Assembly: GCA_023488645.1 (NCBI GenBank)
Contig: JAMDDL010000134.1
Span: forward strand, 1-16,074
Direction of reading: 5' to 3'
DNA from: Actinomycetota bacterium
Lineage (GTDB): Bacteria; Actinomycetota; Humimicrobiia; Humimicrobiales; Humimicrobiaceae
Length of the DNA stretch: 16,074 nt
The notes under the pieces were generated by a model that worked only from the letters and a program-made list of their open reading frames with translations, was not told the origin of the DNA and did no database searches. Shown here one piece after another: positions 14,702 through 16,074 of the stretch (position 1 is its first letter; each line of letters begins with the position of its first letter). The translations under genes and the position numbers were made by a program.

Positions 14702-15385
14702 TTATTTTTCTAGTTCAGCTCTTATATTTTGTATCATCTCAATAAGGCTTTTTACATTTTTTATAAGAAGATCATAATCTTTATTTTTTATTATCTCTTT
14801 CGTAATAAGATTTGAGCCAATTCCTACACAAGAAACACCGGCTTTGAACCACGCACTTAAAGATTCATAAGTTGTGTTAACTCCGCCTGTTGGCATTATT
14901 GATGTCCAGGGACAGGGTCCTTTAACTGCTTTTACAAACTCAGGACCACCAACCTGAGCTCCTGGAAATATTTTACATATTTCAACTCCATATGTTTCAG
15001 CCATATAAATTTCAGTTGCACTACCGCAACCTGGCATGTATGGAATTTTACGGCTGTTACATAAAAGAGCAGTGTTAAGATCAAAAACAGGACCGACCAC
15101 AAAGTTTGCTCCATAAGAGATATATGATGCAGCAGTAGAGGCATCCACAATAGAACCTACTCCAAGTATTGCTCCAGGATAATTTTTGATTAAGTGTTTC
15201 TCGATTTCCTTAAAAACATCAATAGCCATATCACCCCTATTTGTCATTTCAATACATCGAGCACCGCCTTCAAAAAGAGCTGATGCAATATTTTTTGCAG
15301 TATCAACATCCGGAGTATAAAAAACAGGTACTATACCAATTTCGATCATCTTATTTAAGGTAGTTAACCTATTAAATCTTGCCAT
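14702..15385 (-). CDS. eda: KDPG/KHG aldolase (class I)
   Basis: A 227-residue TIM-barrel aldolase that splits 2-keto-3-deoxy-6-phosphogluconate into pyruvate and glyceraldehyde-3-phosphate through a Lys Schiff base. Catalytic Glu46 lies in CIEMTNRGD, Schiff-base Lys138 in ICKIFPGAQ, and the phosphate/substrate loop PTGGV at 165-169. The family's usual EITLR and FKFFPAE motifs are here EMTNR and CKIFPGA, which marks a divergent subgroup. It is slightly longer than E. coli Eda (213). AAAGGA is seven bases before the ATG, within a small hairpin (15390-15404). The HpcH-type aldolase gene ends 22 bp upstream and the kinase gene begins 40 bp downstream. A closely related 2-keto acid aldolase specificity cannot be excluded. 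Confidence 0.92.
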   Translation of the reverse strand: MARFNRLTTLNKMIEIGIVPVFYTPDVDTAKNIASALFEGGARCIEMTNRGDMAIDVFKEIEKHLIKNYPGAILGVGSIVDASTAASYISYGANFVVGPVFDLNTALLCNSRKIPYMPGCGSATEIYMAETYGVEICKIFPGAQVGGPEFVKAVKGPCPWTSIMPTGGVNTTYESLSAWFKAGVSCVGIGSNLITKEIIKNKDYDLLIKNVKSLIEMIQNIRAELEK

Positions 15386-15407
15386 GTTTTTTTCCTTTGG
15401 AAAATTT

Positions 15408-16074
15408 TTACAGACTTTTCAAGTCTTTAGTTATTTTCTTAGATACTTCATAAAAAATCCCCACATCAACCGAATATGAAATATATCTTACTCCTGCATT
15501 AATCCATTTTTTAGCACTTTCCATATTGTCACAAAAAGTACCTACTATTATGTTTTTAAGACTACACTTTTCAACTATTTTTATCATAGCATTTTCAATT
15601 AACGAATTCTCAACTTGGCCAGGTATACCCAGCGATTGGGAAAGATCATAGGGCCCTATAAATAAAATATCAAAACCATTAAACTTTATTATTTCATCTA
15701 TATTATCAATACCTTCTTTGCCTTCAATCTGGATAATATTAAGAGTTTGATTCGCAGTTTTAAAATAATCATACTTATCCATGGATGAATATTTTGCAGC
15801 TCTTACATATCTGCACATACCACGATTCCCTTCAGGGAAAAACTTTGAGTATTGTCTTGCTGCTTTAATGTCATGACTAGTTTTAATGTGAGGTATCTGA
15901 ACTGCACCTGCTCCTATATCAAGCACATTGCTTATCAAATTATTTTCCCCTTCTTTAATGCGTACAACAGGAAGTATTTTTACAAGTTGTGCTGCTCTTA
16001 TCAGATTTGAGAGATCTACAAGTCCATTTGGACCATGCTCCATATCAAGAATTACAAAGTCAAGACCTGCATAT
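15408..16074 (-). CDS. HpcH/HpaI-family class II aldolase, 5' end outside window
   Basis: The C-terminal part (222 residues visible) of a metal-dependent aldolase of the HpcH/HpaI (RhmA/GarL) family, which cleaves or forms 2-keto-3-deoxy sugar acids with pyruvate. The frame runs to the window edge as YAGLDFVILDMEHGP, the family's early strand with the catalytic His. The ATG at 16043 is therefore internal, not the start. Metal ligands are the Glu in IIQIEGKEG and the Asp in FIGPYDLSQSLG. About 30 N-terminal residues are missing, judging by the usual length of about 250. It precedes eda by 22 bp in the same operon. Citrate lyase beta-like or 4-hydroxy-2-oxovalerate aldolase activity is the main alternative. 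Confidence 0.88.
   Translation of the reverse strand, partial: YAGLDFVILDMEHGPNGLVDLSNLIRAAQLVKILPVVRIKEGENNLISNVLDIGAGAVQIPHIKTSHDIKAARQYSKFFPEGNRGMCRYVRAAKYSSMDKYDYFKTANQTLNIIQIEGKEGIDNIDEIIKFNGFDILFIGPYDLSQSLGIPGQVENSLIENAMIKIVEKCSLKNIIVGTFCDNMESAKKWINAGVRYISYSVDVGIFYEVSKKITKDLKSL

Overview
This is a strongly AT-rich bacterial window. Every convincing gene lies on the minus strand, so transcription runs from high to low coordinates. Strong AAGGAGG-type ribosome binding sites, a lipoprotein sugar-binding protein, [4Fe-4S]/flavin enzymology and sugar-acid aldolases suggest an anaerobic, fermentative, low-GC bacterium (Clostridia-like or a candidate subsurface phylum). No rRNA or tRNA is present, so the lineage stays open.

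Layout in transcription order. (1) 16074-13549 holds a sugar-acid catabolic operon: a 5'-truncated HpcH/HpaI-type class II aldolase, a KDPG/KHG aldolase and a PfkB-family 2-keto-3-deoxygluconate kinase. (2) 13262-8546 holds a complete ribose-class (CUT2) sugar ABC importer: a double ATPase, a lipoprotein binding protein and two permeases. The binding-protein gene appears to have its own promoter, a Shine-Dalgarno sequence near the predicted 5' end, and a perfect 26-bp palindrome after its stop. (3) 8474-5717 holds an old-yellow-enzyme/TMADH-like flavin/Fe-S oxidoreductase and a metallo-beta-lactamase-fold hydrolase, closely spaced behind the permeases. (4) 5674-4027 holds a P-II signal protein without the uridylylation tyrosine, directly upstream of glutamate dehydrogenase. 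This suggests a 2-oxoglutarate/nucleotide-sensing nitrogen module. (5) 3756-3273 holds a DUF4258/DUF2283 pair resembling a toxin-antitoxin cassette. (6) 3106-2591 holds a DUF985 cupin. It is followed 3 bp later by a 119-bp element with perfect 25-bp inverted ends (REPIN/MITE-like). (7) 2196-148 holds an unfamiliar two-gene unit: a 544-residue protein with a duplicated, probably PH-like domain, and a 113-residue protein made only of zinc ribbons. (8) The window ends in AT-rich repetitive DNA.

Imported sugar or sugar acid could be converted through 2-keto-3-deoxygluconate to KDPG and then to pyruvate plus glyceraldehyde-3-phosphate. Carbon and nitrogen would meet at 2-oxoglutarate through GDH and P-II. 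The most noteworthy items are the divergent P-II next to gdhA, the 5' and 3' signals bracketing the binding-protein mRNA, the REPIN-like element, and the uncharacterised PH-like/zinc-ribbon pair.
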